64,000 nt of DNA. Origin: Corydoras sp. C115 (taxonomy: Eukaryota; Chordata; Actinopteri; Siluriformes; Callichthyidae). The stretch is taken from the NCBI GenBank assembly GCA_019802505.1, contig JAFMOC010000500.1, positions 62,001-126,000 on the forward strand, read 5' to 3'. A model generated the notes under the pieces. It did not search any database. It had not been told where the DNA came from and saw nothing but the letters and a program-made list of their open reading frames with translations. Shown here piece by piece: positions 31,001 to 45,400 of the stretch. Within the stretch, counting starts at the first letter, position 1, and each line of letters starts with the position of its first letter. A program made the translations under genes and the position numbers.

Positions 31001-32944
31001 GGGAAATTCAGACTGAAGGAAGTTCAAAACTGAGAATTGAGGAGAGCAAATTGATGAGAACTTATTCTACCCAAAAGTGATTTGAATTACATGATAATGC
31101 TTCATAAGTGTTGCTTCACCCTGGGATTAAATTTCAGAAATGGTGACCTGAGACCTGTGTGGACCTTTGCATGTTCTCCCAAGTCTGTAGGGTTTCTGTT
31201 CCAACGCTTTGGGTTCATTGCTTTCCCTAGACATGATCTCACACCTGCCTGTAATGAACTGGAGACCATTCCAGGGTGTGTATCTACCTTAAAACAAATG
31301 AGATTAGATTGCCATGGTGCAGAATAGAGATACAGAGCCAACAAAATATTAATCTTATCTCATCTTCCGCTTAATCCTATATTAGGGACTATGGTCGGGG
31401 GTTCTCCATGCCCATACACACATATACACCCAGAACAAGGTGCCAATCCATCACTGGGCACTGGGCGTTATTCAAGGTATATTGTGTGCATATGTGTATG
31501 TGTGCAGGGTGATTAGTAAAAGATAGGTAAGTATAAATAAATCTGAGGATGTATAGTGTCCTAAATGTTAGGTGATGAATCTAAAAGTTGGACTGTGAGA
31601 GACAATAAACAGTAAGATTTGAAAACTCTCATCCATGTGGTTTAAACATTAATCTTTCAGTGTTTGTGCTCTAGGAGAAATCGAACCAACATGGCTTTTA
31701 TCCAGGACCCAAGGGCACAGTGCCCTGTTCTCCCTGAGCTACCACCTCATAAATACACATCTCCATCCCTCCCTCTTGTCCTCCCTCTTATCTTATCTTA
31801 GTGCCTGTTTATTTAATGACGCTCACCGTTTTGAACAGTTTGAGGGATTTGGTCCCACCGATGGTTCTGTTTGCTGGTTCTCTGGTTGGTACCACGTGGT
31901 ATTAAGCTCATGAAAGCGAGATGGAGAAACCCGAGTACTCTGGACTCATCGTTCCAGAGAACGTCCCTAATGTTAAGTGTATATTGAAACTCAGAGATAC
32001 ACAGAGGTGTGTGTTAAGTTTGTAGGCTAAGAGCCCATAGATTTTGCTCCCAATCACCGGCTCTCCATATGACCCAGGAACCGTGAGGACAGACTTTCTG
32101 ACCTTTAGCCTGCTGTCAGCTTCTGTGAGGATGCTGACTGTTGACAACTCAATCCCTGTTTTTGAGACCTCATCCCTGGTGAAAATCAGAGTGTCTGAAG
32201 CTGATTTTATGTGTTGACTCACTCACTGCTGGGATTCATTTGTACATACTTCGGTTCCGCAACATCTCCAGAGCCTCAGGACAAAGTTCTGCTCAAGCGA
32301 ACATTCATCTGAGAAATCGTCTTCGTGGAAGCTGTATGTTTACATTCACACTTGTTTAAGTGAATGTGGATCTCTGGAGAATGAACCATAGCAACTGTGT
32401 GTGTGAGAGATTCTCTGCAGGATTCCTGAGCTGCAATGCAGAGGCTGCCAAATGCTCAGCTGTTAACTCCTTCATTCCCATTCTGAATTTTACGTTCTTA
32501 AACCCTGTGACAGTCGAATCCTCAGCATCCCTTGCTGATCATGTTCACAAGTCTCAGGTGTCTTATAATCCAGGACGTCAGGTTCAGTTTCATTCTTTTA
32601 GTGATTTCCAGATTCTTTCTTGATGATCGGGACGTGTTAAGATAAGATGGAACTTTATTTGTCCCACAATGGGGAAATTCACATTCTCAGCAGCAAGTTG
32701 CATTAGAAAAAGGTGAGAAAGATATTTCGCTATTAAAAAGAATTTTAAAACAAAAAAAAAAAAAAAACAACAACCCTATTTAACTAATCCGTCACAAGAC
32801 CATACACAATCATTCCATGTGCCTGGATTTATGCATTTTAAGAAAATTTAAAAAGAGGTAACCATAGTGATTTAGCTTAGATTCAACTTTGTTGTCATTG
32901 TGCAGAGTACAAGTACAGGGCCAATGAAATGTAGTTATATATTG

Positions 32945-33039
<95 letters not shown>

Positions 33040-33393
33040 TTCATTCATTCATTCATTCATTATCTCCCGCTTTATCCTCTATTAGGGTCGCGGTGGGGTT
33101 CCCCATGCCCATCCAGGGGAGAACGTTTCGGGTGCTGGGCAGATACACCCAGGACAAGGTGCCAATCTATCGCTGGGCACACACTCACTCGCACAGACAC
33201 ACTCTATATGGGGCAATTTTTGAGAATTCAATTGACTTGATCCATGTTTTTGGACTGTGGGACGAAACCGGAGAACCCGGAGAAAACCCACGCGGACACG
33301 GGGAGAACATGGAAACTCCACTCAGATGGGGATTCGAACCGGGAATCCCTAGCGCTGAGAGGCGAACGTGCTAACCACTAATCCACCGTGCCG

Positions 33394-33484
<91 letters not shown>

Positions 33485-36400
33485 CATAAAGTGCAGTAGT
33501 AACAGTGACTGAGTCTGCTGGTGCGGAGGCTCCTGTAACGCCTACAGGATGGTAACAGTGTTTTTTAAGGGTTTAAATTTTAAAATTTAAGGGTTTCACA
33601 TGAATAAGAACCTACAGCATTCAGGACTGAAATGATCTCACAAATGCTACATTCGCAAAGACATGCCTCAAAATCTCGAAAGCCGGAGTGTCACTGTCCC
33701 AATACTTTTTTTCTTCTTCATAAACTATGTACACTAAAATATGAATCTTCCTAGTGTCCAAATAATCTTGGTTTTACCGTCCTGTTCTCCTCCAATGACT
33801 CTTTCCTGTCTGTTTCCCGCAGGCTTTCGGACAGGCCCACTCCAACCAGAGGAAGGTGGCAGCGGACGGAGAAAGCCGTGAGGAGTCTCTGCTGCAGGAG
33901 TCGGCGTGTAAGGAGGCATATTACGAACAGCGTGTGCAGGAGCTGCAAAACGATCTGAGGCAGGCGCGCAACACCCTCACCAACGCGCAGTCCGATAACG
34001 AGCGCATGGTCACCATCACGCAGGAGCTCCGCGAGGTGAGCCGCACTGTAGGATGTAAAGCATATATACAACTCCTTTATCTTACATCACAGCATGTTCT
34101 CCTGTCCAAAACATACTGTAGTAGTTGGTTGCCCAGTGATTCACTGCCGACCTGACCAACGTCTTGCTCCACCTTTTATCCAAAGTGCTGATATTTAGAA
34201 TTTGTGTTCATTCTTTAATTTTATATACTATTAGTATATAAAAGGGCACGTTCTACTCTCAGCACTAGGGATTCCCGGTTTGAATCCCCATCTGGGTGCA
34301 GCTCCATGTTCTCCCCGTGTCCGCGTGGGTTTCCTCCAGGTTCTCCGGTTTCCTCCCACAGTCCAAAAACATGGATCAAGTCAAATCAGTTCTCCAAATT
34401 GCCCCATATAGATTGTGTCTGTGTGAGTGAGTGTGTGCCCAGTGATAGATTGGCGCCCTGTCCTGAGTGTATCTGCCTAGCGCCTGAAACATTCTCCCCT
34501 GGATGGGCATGGGGAACCCCACCGCGACCCTAATATAGGATAAAACAGAAGATAATGGATGTATGGACTAGTTTATAAATATATATACTATTAGTTTTAT
34601 AGTCCATGTATTCCCTCTAGTGACTGATATGCTGGAGCCTATCCCAGCACTTATAGAGCAAAAGGCGAAAGCATACATGTTTCTAGTCCATCACAGAGTA
34701 GACAAACGCATTAATACCTCTGTACTATACTATACTATACTATAGTGTTCCTGTGATCCTGGTCGGGAATAACACCCAGAACCTTTTGGCTGGAAGACTA
34801 ATTACTGTGGTCCTCAATGGTTGTCATAGTGACCATTCAAAATGAATTGGAATCACAAACATGGTTTATATGACTCGAGACATTATACTCTACAGTTATG
34901 GTGCTGTATTAATTAATCCCTCTGGGTTAAACACGTAATTAAGCAAGGGGATCATATACTTTTGGCTGTGTATTGTACTTTAATGACTTGGTAGCCAGAG
35001 TGCACATGTCCTGACTTGCAGGCTGGCTCTGTAAGAGGACTAATTGGTTTTTCTAGTGGGCGGTGTAAGAGTTGGCATGCAGTGTGTGTGTGTGTGTGTG
35101 TGTGTTCTGGTGAATTTGTTAATTATGGCTCTCGAGCGATGCATGTCTCTGCACGGCAGGGAAGAATCAAAAGGAGGGAGCGAATCAAAACGATCCTCAC
35201 TAAGAGGAAGGAGGGAGGGCCTCTGAAGAGTAAAATGGAAAAATGTATTGGGACAATTACTGGAGTGTCTTACCCAACATGCCTTTGTGCACCGAGAGAA
35301 CCGTCATGCGGAACCTTAGAGGAGGACCTTCCCCAAATTGTCTAAAATGTATGAATCGTTGCCTGAGTTTATACACCGGTGACAATGCGACTGATGGAAA
35401 ATCATTATAGTGTAGTTAGTATATAGTATAGTTCATAACATTTCAGCTTTTATTTTGTATTACAAACACTATCTTTTAATTTATTCATTCATTCATTATC
35501 TTCCGCTTTATCATATTTTTGGGTTGCGGGGGGGGTTCCCCATGCCCATCCAGGGGAGAACGTTTCGGGCGCTGGGCAGATGCATCCAGGACAGGGCGCC
35601 AATCTATCGCTGGGCACACACTCACTCACACAGACACACTCTATATGGGGCAAATTGGAGAACTCAATTGACTTGATCCATGTTTTTGGACTGTGGGAGG
35701 AAACCGGAGAACCCGGAGGAAACCCACGCAGACACGGGGAGAACATGGAAACTCCACCCAGATGGGGATTCGAACCGGGAATCCCTAGCGTTGAGAGGCG
35801 AACGCGCTAACCACTAAGCCACCGTGCCGCCATCTTTTAATTTATTCATTCATTATCTCCCGCTTTATCCTCTATTAGGGTCGCGGGGGGGTTCCCCATG
35901 CCCATCCAGGGGAGAAAGTTTCAGGCGCTGGGCAGATACACCCAGGACAGGGCACCAATCCATCGCTGGACACACTCACTCACACAGACACACTCTATAT
36001 GGGGCAATTTGGAGAACTCAATTGACTTGATCCATGTTTTTGGACTGTGGGAGGAAATCGGAGAACCCGGAGGAAACCCACGCAGACACGGGGAGAACAT
36101 GGAAACTCCACCCAGATGGGGATTCGAACCGGGAATCCCTAGCGTTGAGAGGCGAACGCGCTAACCACTAAGCCACCGTGCCGCCATCTTTTAATTTATT
36201 CATTCATTATCTCCCGCTTTATCCTCTATTAGGGTCGCGGGGGGGGGTTCCCCATGCCCATCCAGGGGAGAAAGTTTCAGGCGCTGGGCAGATACACCCA
36301 GGACAGGGCACCAATCCATCGCTGGACACACTCACTCACACAGACACACTCTATATGGGGCAATTTGGAGAACTCAATTGACTTGATCCATGTTTTTGGA

Positions 36401-37195
36401 CTGTGGGAGGAAATCGGAGAACCCGGAGGAAACCCATGCAGACACGGGGAGAACATGGAAACTCCACCCAGATTGGGATTCGAACCGGGAATCCCTAGCG
36501 CTGAGAGACGAACGTGCTAACCACTGTGCTAAACCACCGTGCCGCCGTCTTTTAATTTAGATTCTTTTAATTTGTTTACCATGCGTCACTAAACTGCACT
36601 TGCGTTACAGTAAGCTTTAAATACAGACTTTTATTTAAAGCTGTACAGTGGTCTGTGTATCTTCTCGTCTGTGCCTTTTAAACCTCACCGCTGAGTGAAT
36701 AGTTCCTGTAATAATCTGGTTAACTGTATTGAACAATCTATTCATGGCTTTCATGTTCGAACAGACCTTTGTGTGCTTCTTTATACACAGCTGTGTTCCA
36801 GCACTTTTATTTACAGTCCTGTTATTCAGCATTTTTTTTTTTTTTTTTTTTTTTTTGCATTGTGACATCACAACATCTTTGTGGACTTTTATAATACATC
36901 AGTGTCCTGAATTTCCCCCAAACATAAAAGCGTTTTAAATGTCGGTTTAATTCATATATTAAGATTACATATATATCCGGTGCCTCGTGGTTATCCCTCC
37001 ACCTCCCAGCTGTAAGGTCCCGGGTTTGATTCCCAGCTGGAGCAAACACAAAGCATTTTATGTGAATAATACATGTTCTCTATGACTTCCCGGGTCTCTT
37101 AGATTTATGATACAGCTAAAATCATTTTGATGGGTATCAGGGGTGTAATGTATCAGTAGTGCAGGTCCCAAGCCTGTATAAATAGAGGGGATGAG

Positions 37196-37235
<40 letters not shown>

Positions 37236-37389
37236 TCATATGTACCTATATATATTTTTAGGTGGCTCATGAGTCTAAACTTCTCCACTGACTTTAATGT
37301 TTACAGTGTGGATTATAAAGAGCTTCTGGTTAAAGGCTGTGTGCAATAACAAATGCTTTCAAAGTAGGATCAATAAAAAACAAACATGA

Positions 37390-37451
<62 letters not shown>

Positions 37452-40400
37452 CTCAGCAGTCCTAACTGAATCAGTCTGTGCCACAGGGTCAGGAGGCAGT
37501 GCTAATCACGACCTTGAGATCTTATTACAGCTGGAAGGAAGTTTATAACATCAAACCACCCCCATACTTCCACCTCCTAAAAATATTTTCAGCCTTAATA
37601 GCCTATATTACTGAATTTCTGCAGCCTACATCATGAGTCTGGGTCTAATTCAAAACGAAAGTAACCCAAGGCAGAGTGGAAGAAACCAGGTCAGAGGAAA
37701 AATGTGGTGAACCGATGGACAGGAGGCAGGCAGTGGGGGATGGGTTTGAGTCACGGTGCCTAAGGGAAGGAGGAGAGGGAGGGAGGAAAGGATGGAGAGA
37801 TGGAGAAAACACTGTGGGGAGATGGGGGAGGGCGAGTTGGCTGTTCTGTCATATCTAGGATCCGGTTCATGCTGCATGTGGAAATCAGCAGTAAGAAGAA
37901 ACGGGGAGTTATTTTACTAAATTTAGAACAAAAATGGCTGTAGGTTATTCTAAAAGGGCTGAGTGAATCACATCTACTAATAAATACCTCGTAATATTTA
38001 AGGATTTTAATAGGATCCTTTATGGCACTTTAAGACTTACAATCCTGCTTGATGTCAATGCAGACCATCAGTCATGATGCCGTGTGGGTTAAGGGTCTTG
38101 CTCAAGGGCCCACGTTGGCAGTTTTTGGTGTGTTTGGCGTCTGAACCTCCAATCTCAAGGTTTATAACCTGACACCATAACCACTAAGCTACACCCTCAC
38201 TACCTAGGGTACATTCAATTAAAACAAAAACTACAATACCCTTATATAACCTGTTCTGACATGTTGAGTACAGGTGCTTTTATGACATCACTCTCTTAGC
38301 TGGTCTCTCTTTTTTTTAATCTTAGACTTAGATAACCTTTATTGTCATTCATTATACATTTAGTGTACGCAGAACGAATTTCGTTACATTGGCTTGTACA
38401 TAGTATATTAAAGAAGGGAAATTTTTGTACATGGTGTAGGCCACGGGTATAAAGTATACCATAGACTAAATTTGACAAAATGTAAGCAGCATAGGTTAAA
38501 AAATGGGTGTGATTTAGTAAAAGGATTGAAATTTATTTATGCATGTATAAATGTATAATTACATAAAAATATAATATATAAATTATAGCAGGGGGCGGCA
38601 CGGTGGCTTAGTGGTTAGCACGTTCGCCTTTCGGCACTATGGATTCCTGGTTCGTATCCCCATCTGGGTGGAGTTTCCATGTTCTCCCCGTGTCTGCGTG
38701 GGTTTCCTCCGGGTTCTCCGGTTTCCTCCCACAGTCCAAAAACATGGATCAAGTCAATTGAATTCTCAAAATTGCCCCATATAGAGTGTGTCTGTGTGAG
38801 TGAGTGTGTGCCCAGCGGTGGATTGGCACCCTGTCCTGGGTCTATCTGCCCAGCGCCTGAGACGTTCTCCCCTGGATGGGCATGGGGAACCCCACCGCGA
38901 CCCTAATAGAGGATAAAGCGGGAGATAATGAATGAATGAAAAATTATAGCAGATAGTAAAAATATAAATTACAACAGATATAAACAGCTTCTGCTTTGTG
39001 GTAGTGGTAGCTTAGTGCAAGGTGTGGTATAAAGGGGTTAGGGTATGTCCCATCAATCTAAAGGTTCACCATTGTGGGTCATTGAGCAATGCCCCTAACC
39101 CTTATTACTCCAGGGGTACTGTTTCATGGCTGACCCTGTATTCTTACAACCCACCAACAGATCTGTAAGTCACTTTGGATAAAATCTGCAAAATGAGCTT
39201 CTGTATTGTAGTTTATTACTCTCTTCAAGATTTTGGGGTGTGTCTTGTCCATTGAGGGATGAACCTGAGTTTTACTGTCCATTAAAGTTTATCCCCAAGA
39301 TGTTGGAAACGGTTGAGGTCAGGCTGTCTCTTTCTCACTCTCCATATTCCTGTTTCCCTCGTTGTCTCATCTGCTATAAAAAAGGTCATTAGTTTGTTAT
39401 CGAATGAACATCTCAGTCACTCATCTCATCGGTGATGCCAGACGTCTGTAATTCCTCAGGGCCTTTGTCACTGAATAGAAGCCAGGCTCTGTTTTGCATT
39501 CTGGTTGGTGTGGGTGGATCAGACCTCACTGGGCTTTTGTGCTCAGTGTTTAGCATGTAAATGATAAAGACTTCACACCTGAGTCTAATGTGACCTTTAA
39601 GTCATCAGGCCTTCATTATTAAAAATGTTATATAACTAGGGGCGGCACGGTGGCTTAGTAGTCAGCATGTTCGCCTCTCAGCGCTAGGGATTCCCGGTTC
39701 GAATCCCCATCTGGGTGGAGTATCCATGTTCTCCTCGTGTCCACGTGGGTTTCCTCCGGGTTCTCCGGTTTCCTCCCACAGTCTAAAAACATGGATCAAG
39801 GTCAGTTGAATTCTCCAAATTGCCCCATATAGAGTGTGTGAGTGTGTGCCCAGCGATGGATTGGCGCCCTGTCCTGGGTGTATCTGCCCAGCCCTCGAGA
39901 CGTTCCCCTGGATGGGCATGGGAACCCCCCCACTGCGACCCTAATAGAGGATAAAGCGAATGATAATGAATGAATATCCATATTCTCCAGTTTCCTCCCA
40001 CAATCCAAAAACATAGATTCAAGATGAACTGGCTGCTCTAAATTGCACCCGAAGCTTAGTCCCCCACCCCATTTACAGACTACATGATGAGGACCCCATA
40101 AGACCATCACAGAGCTGGTATGATTTGGGTGGTGGATGATTCTCAGCACTATGGTGGTGGTGTTGCACTGGTACGAGTGGCGCAGACACTCTCCTTGTAG
40201 ACAGTAGATCATCTGCTGTTATACTGTTTGTGTTGGTCGTCCCTTAAATCCTTCATCAGTGCTTACAGGAGTCCACCTATGGTATACTGGTGGTGTCACT
40301 GCAATGCTGAGGATCATCCATCACCTCAAAACACCTTCAATATGGAGGTTTTAATAAGTACAGAGCAGAATTACAAAGTATGTGAAGTGTGTGTGTGTCT

Positions 40401-41217
40401 TTTGTGCTTGTGTATGTATTACCCCTTTAACAGAACCCTACCTGGGTCGTATTGTTGTAGCTAATAATAAATAAGCTGTGTATTTGCTCTGTGTATTTAT
40501 CTCTAATTACCGCAGCCTTCTGATCCCATAGGTACTCACTCACTCACCACCACCCCCCTCACTCTAATACCTCATCATCACCCCGACAGTTCATCCTCAG
40601 GGATTACAGCGTCTGAGCTGAAATGGGAGGAGTCGTGTAGCATCAGGTTAAAGACTGGAGGGCTGGAGATAATGAACTTTGTGCATCAGGCAGGATGTGC
40701 AGCTCTGCAAAGAACTGAACATCCTTCTGGTGACCCCTTTGTTTCTGTCTGGCCTCCAGAGAAAATGCAGGAATCACACATTGTGTGAGAGATAGGTGTA
40801 AGGTGAGCTTTAAGGTGAATTGAAAGCTCACATCGTCCGATGGGAGCAGATATCCAGGAGAACTGTATGGCCATTACATCACGTCCTTGTTTAAATGTAA
40901 GAGGATATGTATCGGTGATGTCGTCCAGTATGCAGTTATGTAACGACATGCTCGTCCCACAGAGTAATTTTTATTAATAAGAGAACATTTTGGGAAAGGC
41001 CTACCAGCCCGATCGTGTCCAGTGGCTTGATTACCCCTTGAAACAGGGATTTTTACCCCTGGTAACACCAGAGGATGGAATAGAAGGAGGCTGTGGCACC
41101 GTATGCAGTCGTCGCTTTGAACATAAGACATATCCTTACTGTAAATTAGAACCAGGTACCAGTGTAAGCAGAGCGTGTGCTCCAGCATGCAATTCCCATG
41201 GTGTTATATACTTTCTA

Positions 41218-41248
<31 letters not shown>

Positions 41249-41677
41249 TATCCATCTGTGGCACCATCACTAGCCAAACCCTCATGAGATGTGTGGTTAC
41301 CATGACTACATAGATGTAGAGATGTAGACACATCACAGGTTTTCCTTTCCTCCCCCTCGTATTTCTGCATCTTTTGCATCCCATGTACAAAAATATTTGA
41401 ACCTGTTGATGTAATGCATTTTAGACAATAGTTTGGGGAAGGTCTTTTCGGCTCCAGCTACACAAATCAAAGTCCCTAAAGGCATGCTTGGGTCCTGACC
41501 TCAACCCTATGCCTATCCAGAAGGTCCTTGTGTCCAACATCAGTGTATGAACTCACAAATATATTACTTATATAAGAATGGACCAGACCTCCCACAGACG
41601 CAAGCTTATGTAGGTGTCATAATACTTCCTTTAGAATATATGTATGTATGTATGTATGTGTGTATGTTTATTTATTT

Positions 41678-41713
<36 letters not shown>

Positions 41714-42424
41714 CCACACATTAGATTTATTTAGTGCATTGAAAGCATTAACTTGTATTTTTGTAATATGAGTCTAATAATATAAACCATGGTTGCATTA
41801 GTCACTGGTTCTGAATGAAACCTCAGTAATGAGTAGCCATTAGAACATAGTTTTGTAATCTGATCTAATGCACAACCTTTGTTTTATAATGTTTTGAAAC
41901 CTACAGAACAACCAGACGATCGAGCTGCAGAGGTCAAGACTCCGTGATGACATCAAGGAATACAAGTTCCGTGAGGCTCGTCTGCTGCAGGACTACAGCG
42001 AGCTGGAGGAGGAGAACATCATGCTGCAGAAGCACGTGTCCGTACTGAAACAGGGCCAGGTAAACTGCTTCTCCGACATCAGTGCTGAACGGGGCTCCAT
42101 CAGCCCAAGCATTGAACTTTGGGGTGATGGAGCCTTTTCTGTTGCTGCCCCTCACTATGGAACGCTCTCCCTAAAACTTTACAAGACTCCTCCGACCTGT
42201 CTACTTTTAAATCACTTCTTAAAACCCATCTGTTTCGGATTGTTTTTAACCTCTGATTTAATTTTAACTTGATATTTTATTTCTGTATCAGCTTTTTAAT
42301 TTTGCTTCTCGTATTGTATATCTGTGTTAATGTTTAATATGTCTTGTGTGTTTTAATGATATCCTGCTTTATCTGTTTTTGTAAATCGTCTTTGAGGTCC
42401 CTAAAAGCGCTATATAAATAAAAT

Positions 42425-42467
<43 letters not shown>

Positions 42468-45400
42468 GAGCTCCGACCTCAACCAGCAATTTAGGATCCT
42501 TGTAATTCACTTTGGATTTAATTTGCCATAAAATTGACCTAATGCAACCTACAGGTGGAGTTTGAGGGTTTAAAGCATGAGATTCGGCGTCTGGAAGAAG
42601 ACACCCAGTTCCTCAACAGCCAGTTAGAAGATGCCATCCGTCTGAAGGAGATTGCAGAGAGGCAGCTGGGAGAGGCCTTGGAGACCATCAAGACCGAGAG
42701 AGAGCAGAAGGCAAGCTAATGTCCATCCATACGTTCGTTATCTTGCGCTTAATCCTATACTAGTGTTGATGGGGGGGGGGGGGGGGTTCCCATGTCCACC
42801 CAGAGGAGAACTGGGCAGATAAACCCAGGACAGTTACAGCAGCTGTCTGATCAGAGGGAGGCCAGCTGTGGGAACCTCTAATGGTGTTCTAAAAGCACAT
42901 GGTGTGTTTACTCAGAGACACAGATTAAGTGTTTTGGTAGAAAACTATTAGTGTTTGAGGTGAATCGTGGAATCAGTTCATTGTATCATATAACTGAATC
43001 ACCCATGATGCAGGTTGATGTTCCCTTCTCCCTTCTGAGATACAAAGAAAAGTGGGTGGAGAGTTCTAAAGGGTGGATTTAATGGGTCAAGAGAGAAGTA
43101 TTTCGGATGAATCACATCTCATTACATTATCTTCTGCTCAGTCCTATTCTAGGGTCATGGGGTGGGGGGTCTGGGGGGCACACATTGACATACACTATGT
43201 ATTTGATGTGGCAATTTAGAGCAGAGGCGGCATGGTGGCTTAGTGGTTAGCATGTTCTCCTCTCAGCGCTAGGGATTCCCGGTTCGAATCCCCATCTGGG
43301 TGGAGTTTCCATGTTCTCCCCGTGTCTCCCCGGGTTTCCTCTGGGTTCTCCGGTTTCCTCCCACAGTCCAAAAACATGGATCAAGTCAATTGAATTCTCC
43401 AAATTGCCCCATATAGAGTGTGTTTGTCTGAGTGAGTGTGTGCCCAGTGATAGATTGGCGCCCTGTCCTGGGTCTATCTGCCCAGCGCCCGAAATGTTCT
43501 CTCCTGGATGGGCATGGGGAACCCCACCGCGACCCTAATCGAGGATAAAGCGGAAGATAATGAATGAAGGAATTTAGAGCAGGCAATTCTCCTTGAATCC
43601 ATGTTTTTGGACTGTGGGAAACCGGAGAACCTGGTGAAATCGCACACGGATATGGAGAACATGAAACCTCCACCCAGTTTGGGATTCAAATCTGGATCCC
43701 TAGTTCCCTGCAAGCTGATGTCGTTGGTGTAATTTTACTTCAGGCTTAATGACAGTCCCTGTTTCACTTGTCGCACTACAGGCGGCCATGAGGAAGGAGC
43801 TCTCGCACTACATGAACATCGGCGACTCCATGTTCCACAATTCCTTGAACATCTCTCTGGACGGGTTGAAGTTCAGCGACGACCTAGTGATCGAGCCCAA
43901 CAACGACGATCCCGTCCACGGCTACGAGAGCGGCTTTGACAAGATTGCAGACGACAACGACAACCGCATGTCCACTCCCAAAAAAGTGCCGCCGTTCCAT
44001 CCGGCCCCCAGCCTGGTGGACAACCTTCTGAGCGAGCTAAACATCTCCGAGATCCACAAGCTCAAGCAGCAGCTCATACAGGTAGCACACCTTTAATCGT
44101 GACCCTCTTTATTTATCCTTTGATGCTGTTCCCAACATTTGCAGTGGGGTGGTGTTGATTATCGAGCCAATCCCAGACCAGGATACTCGTTCTGTTTCAA
44201 TATCTTCCCAGTCGTCTGTTGGGAAATGGAATAACCTTTGATCTAGAAGCTGAGCTCCACAGAGAGGGAGGTGCTCTGTGTGCCAGGGGTTGAGTGTATC
44301 TGCTGTATCAAACTGTTTCTCTGACTTTATTAATGTGTGTAGAAGTGTGGAGATATTTTATTGTATGTACATTTTAAAAAGAACCTTATTAGTCCAATCT
44401 GCTATTTATTAGTGTGCTAGCTCAGTGGTTAGAGGTATTGGCCTGTCAACCTGATATTTGGAGTCCACCATAGCCAATAAACTGCCCTTGAGCAGGCCCC
44501 CAAACCTCGTTGCTCAGGTTGTCCTTGTATTCAGATCTCGGACAACAAGCAGGGATGCTGATAAGTCCATCCATCCATTATCTTCTTCTTTAGAAGAAGA
44601 CCCTCTACTAGGGTCGCGGTGGGGTTCCCCATGCCCATCCAGGGAAGAACATTTCGGGTGCTGGGCAGATTCACCCAAGACAGGGTGCCAATCTACGTTT
44701 ACATTATATTTGGTCATTCAGCAGATGCTATTATCCAAAGCGACTTACAAGGTGAGCACAGGGTTAATCACAACATCCCTGGAGCAATGAGGGTCTTGCT
44801 CAAGGACCCACACTGGTAACTTCAGTGGACCTGGGATTTGAACCCCCAACCTTCAGATTGATAGCCCAACGTCCTAACCAATGAGCTGGGCACTCACACA
44901 AACACACTCTATATGGGGCAATTTGGAGAATTCAATTGACCTTGATCCATGTTTTTGGACTGTGGGAGGAAACCGGAGTACCCGGACGAAACCCACGTGG
45001 ACACGGGGAGAACATGGAAACTCCACCCAGATGGGGATTCGAACCGGGAATCCCTAGCGCTGAGAGGAGAACCTGCTAATCACTAAGCCACCCTTGCTTA
45101 TAAGTCACTTTGCACTAAAGCGTCTGCAAAATAACAGAATCTAGAACCAAATTTGTCTGTATCTTCAGCATTTCCCTTCTCTATACTCAGGTTGAGCGGG
45201 AGAAGGTCACCCTGCTGTCCACCCTGCAGGACTCCCAGAAGCAACTGGAGCAGGCTCACGGGGCTCTGTCCGAGGAGCACGAGAAAGTGAGTCGCCTCAC
45301 CGAGAACCTGAACGCCATGCGCAAGCTACACGCCAACAAGGAGCGTCAGTCGGCCCTGGACAATGAGAAGGAACGTGACAGCAACGAGGACAGCGACTAC

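Larger units (their letters stand above)
18175..33822 (+). other. bicd2: bicd2 intron 1 (15.6 kb)
   Basis: Apart from the repeats listed, the stretches 19991-20465, 22201-24540, 25186-25834, 26560-27290, 27815-28660, 28930-29460, 29605-30180, 30640-31360, 31475-32630 and 33483-33822 show no coding frame with plausible splice sites and no recognisable element. Conserved enhancers could be present but cannot be seen from one sequence. Confidence 0.75.
34036..41906 (+). other. bicd2: bicd2 intron 2 (7.9 kb)
   Basis: Between listed repeats, 34570-35470, 36560-36960, 37450-38040, 39197-39638 and 40065-41218 hold no recognised feature. A short (CTATA)n run lies near 34727. Confidence 0.7.
44411..45140 (+). 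mobile_element. SINE-B host of a three-level nest
   Basis: Left part 44411-44556 (TGCTAGCTCAGTGGTTAG...) and right part 45106-45140 (CACTTTGCACTAAAGCGTCT) are separated by a SINE-A. Confidence 0.8.

Noticed and set aside
37196..37448. TG run and CA run as a designed hairpin
   Set aside because: Two ordinary microsatellites; inverted arrangement is expected by chance at this density.
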